From the NCBI GenBank assembly GCA_017990305.1, contig JAGNOB010000158.1:1-5380 (forward strand): DNA of 5,380 nt, written 5' to 3'. The DNA is from Leucobacter sp. (GTDB lineage Bacteria; Actinomycetota; Actinomycetes; Actinomycetales; Microbacteriaceae). Below are positions 4,936-5,380 of this stretch, piece after piece; the first letter of the stretch is position 1, and every line of letters starts with the position of its first letter. A program made the position numbers and the translations under genes. The notes under the pieces are model-generated. The model had not been told where the DNA came from. It made no database searches and saw only the letters and a program-made list of their open reading frames with translations.

Positions 4936-5379
4936 TCAGGTTGAGGCGTCGGGCGCACTCTCAGCCGCAGGCACAGGCGCGTACATCACCACGTGGAGAT
5001 CGGGCGCGTCGCTCGGTACAAGCCGGTGGTGCTCGAACACGAGTTCGCCGGCCGTCGGGTGTACGAATGTGCGAGTGCGGGAAGTAAACCTGCCGACGGC
5101 GTGCTCGGCCCACTGCGTGCGGAAGTCGTCGCTTTCGAGCTTGAGTGTCTCGACGAGATCACGGTGCCGCTCTGAGCTGAGCCGTACGCCGGAATCCGCT
5201 CGAAACTCGGCGAGGAAGTTCCTGCTGTCGCGCTCCCACGTCGGCAGGAGCTCACGGATTCGCCTGTCCGTGTAGATCAGCCTGAGCAGGTTGCGCTCCT
5301 CGGGAGGGAGAGTCGCGATCGGGCCGTAGAGCCACTCGTAGCCGGGATTCCAGCCGACGATCGTCCAGTCGCTCGTGAG
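4936..5379 (-). CDS. MmyB-type (XRE family) transcriptional regulator, C-terminal part only
   Basis: The last 147 codons of a gene whose start lies beyond the right edge; the stop is at 4938-4936. The visible part matches the MmyB-like ligand-binding domain, a PAS-like fold: DWTIVGWNPGYEWLYG (4-19), PPEERNLLRLIYTD (25-38), LLPTWERDSRNFLAEFR (44-60), DFRTQWAEHAV (85-95), HPTAGELVFEHHRL (107-120) and HVVMYAPVP (129-137). In this family an N-terminal helix-turn-helix of about 70 residues precedes the domain, giving 260-290 residues in all, so about half is missing here. Such regulators often sit next to, and control, oxidoreductase genes, and members of the domain bind small, possibly fatty-acid-like, ligands; the ligand here is unknown. 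It converges with the glycosylase gene, so it does not share its promoter, and its real target is probably outside the window. Confidence 0.9.
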   Translation of the reverse strand, partial: LTSDWTIVGWNPGYEWLYGPIATLPPEERNLLRLIYTDRRIRELLPTWERDSRNFLAEFRADSGVRLSSERHRDLVETLKLESDDFRTQWAEHAVGRFTSRTRTFVHPTAGELVFEHHRLVPSDAPDLHVVMYAPVPAAESAPDAST

Positions 5380-5380
5380 G

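Noticed and set aside
4451..5275. A 274-codon plus-strand frame running from the glycosylase into the regulator.
   Set aside because: Ser/Arg-rich out-of-frame translation of two real genes; no motif and no start signal.
1..5380. CRISPR array, tRNA, IS element ends or phage attachment site.
   Set aside because: No regularly spaced repeats, cloverleaf-like sequence, transposase or integrase motifs, or terminal inverted repeats were seen. The only repeats are short and local.

Overview
The window comes from a high-G+C Gram-positive bacterium, most likely an actinobacterium and plausibly of the Microbacteriaceae type (genus not resolvable from sequence alone). The reasons are strongly G/C-biased third codon positions, a UvrB with an actinobacterial-style Walker A stretch ([14 protein letters not shown]), a DIP1984-family protein (a family common in actinobacteria), an MmyB-type regulator domain and apparently leaderless promoters. 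It reads as ordinary chromosome. No insertion sequence, phage gene, CRISPR array, tRNA or rRNA is visible.

Layout from left to right. (1) 2-1297, minus strand: the N-terminal two thirds of uvrB, cut by the left edge. A near-consensus LexA/SOS box lies just upstream and overlaps the probable -35. (2) 1583-2620, minus strand: a complete zinc-dependent medium-chain alcohol dehydrogenase, followed by a G/C-rich hairpin. (3) 2771-3298, plus strand, divergent from the dehydrogenase: a DIP1984-family protein of unknown function with an unusual low-complexity insert. (4) 3299-3702: a 404-base gene-free stretch rich in structure. It holds GCACA-rich repeats, a perfect 16-bp palindrome, two stem-loops, a canonical G-quadruplex motif and a promoter-like element at the end. 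(5) 3703-4929, plus strand: a complete YcaQ/AlkX-family DNA glycosylase with the QxD catalytic motif. (6) 4936-5379, minus strand, tail-to-tail with the glycosylase and only 6 bases away: the C-terminal ligand-binding domain of an MmyB-type (XRE-family) transcriptional regulator, cut by the right edge.

The main theme is DNA repair. uvrB (nucleotide excision repair) carries a classical SOS operator. The AlkX-like glycosylase (alkylated bases and interstrand crosslinks) is preceded at exact spacing by a partial match to the RecA-independent (PafBC-type) damage promoter of actinobacteria. If both readings hold, the two repair genes flanking this segment answer to two different damage sensors. 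The dehydrogenase, the DIP1984 gene and the regulator have no evident link to repair. I see no convincing undescribed multi-gene system; the least explained part is the structured spacer at 3299-3702.
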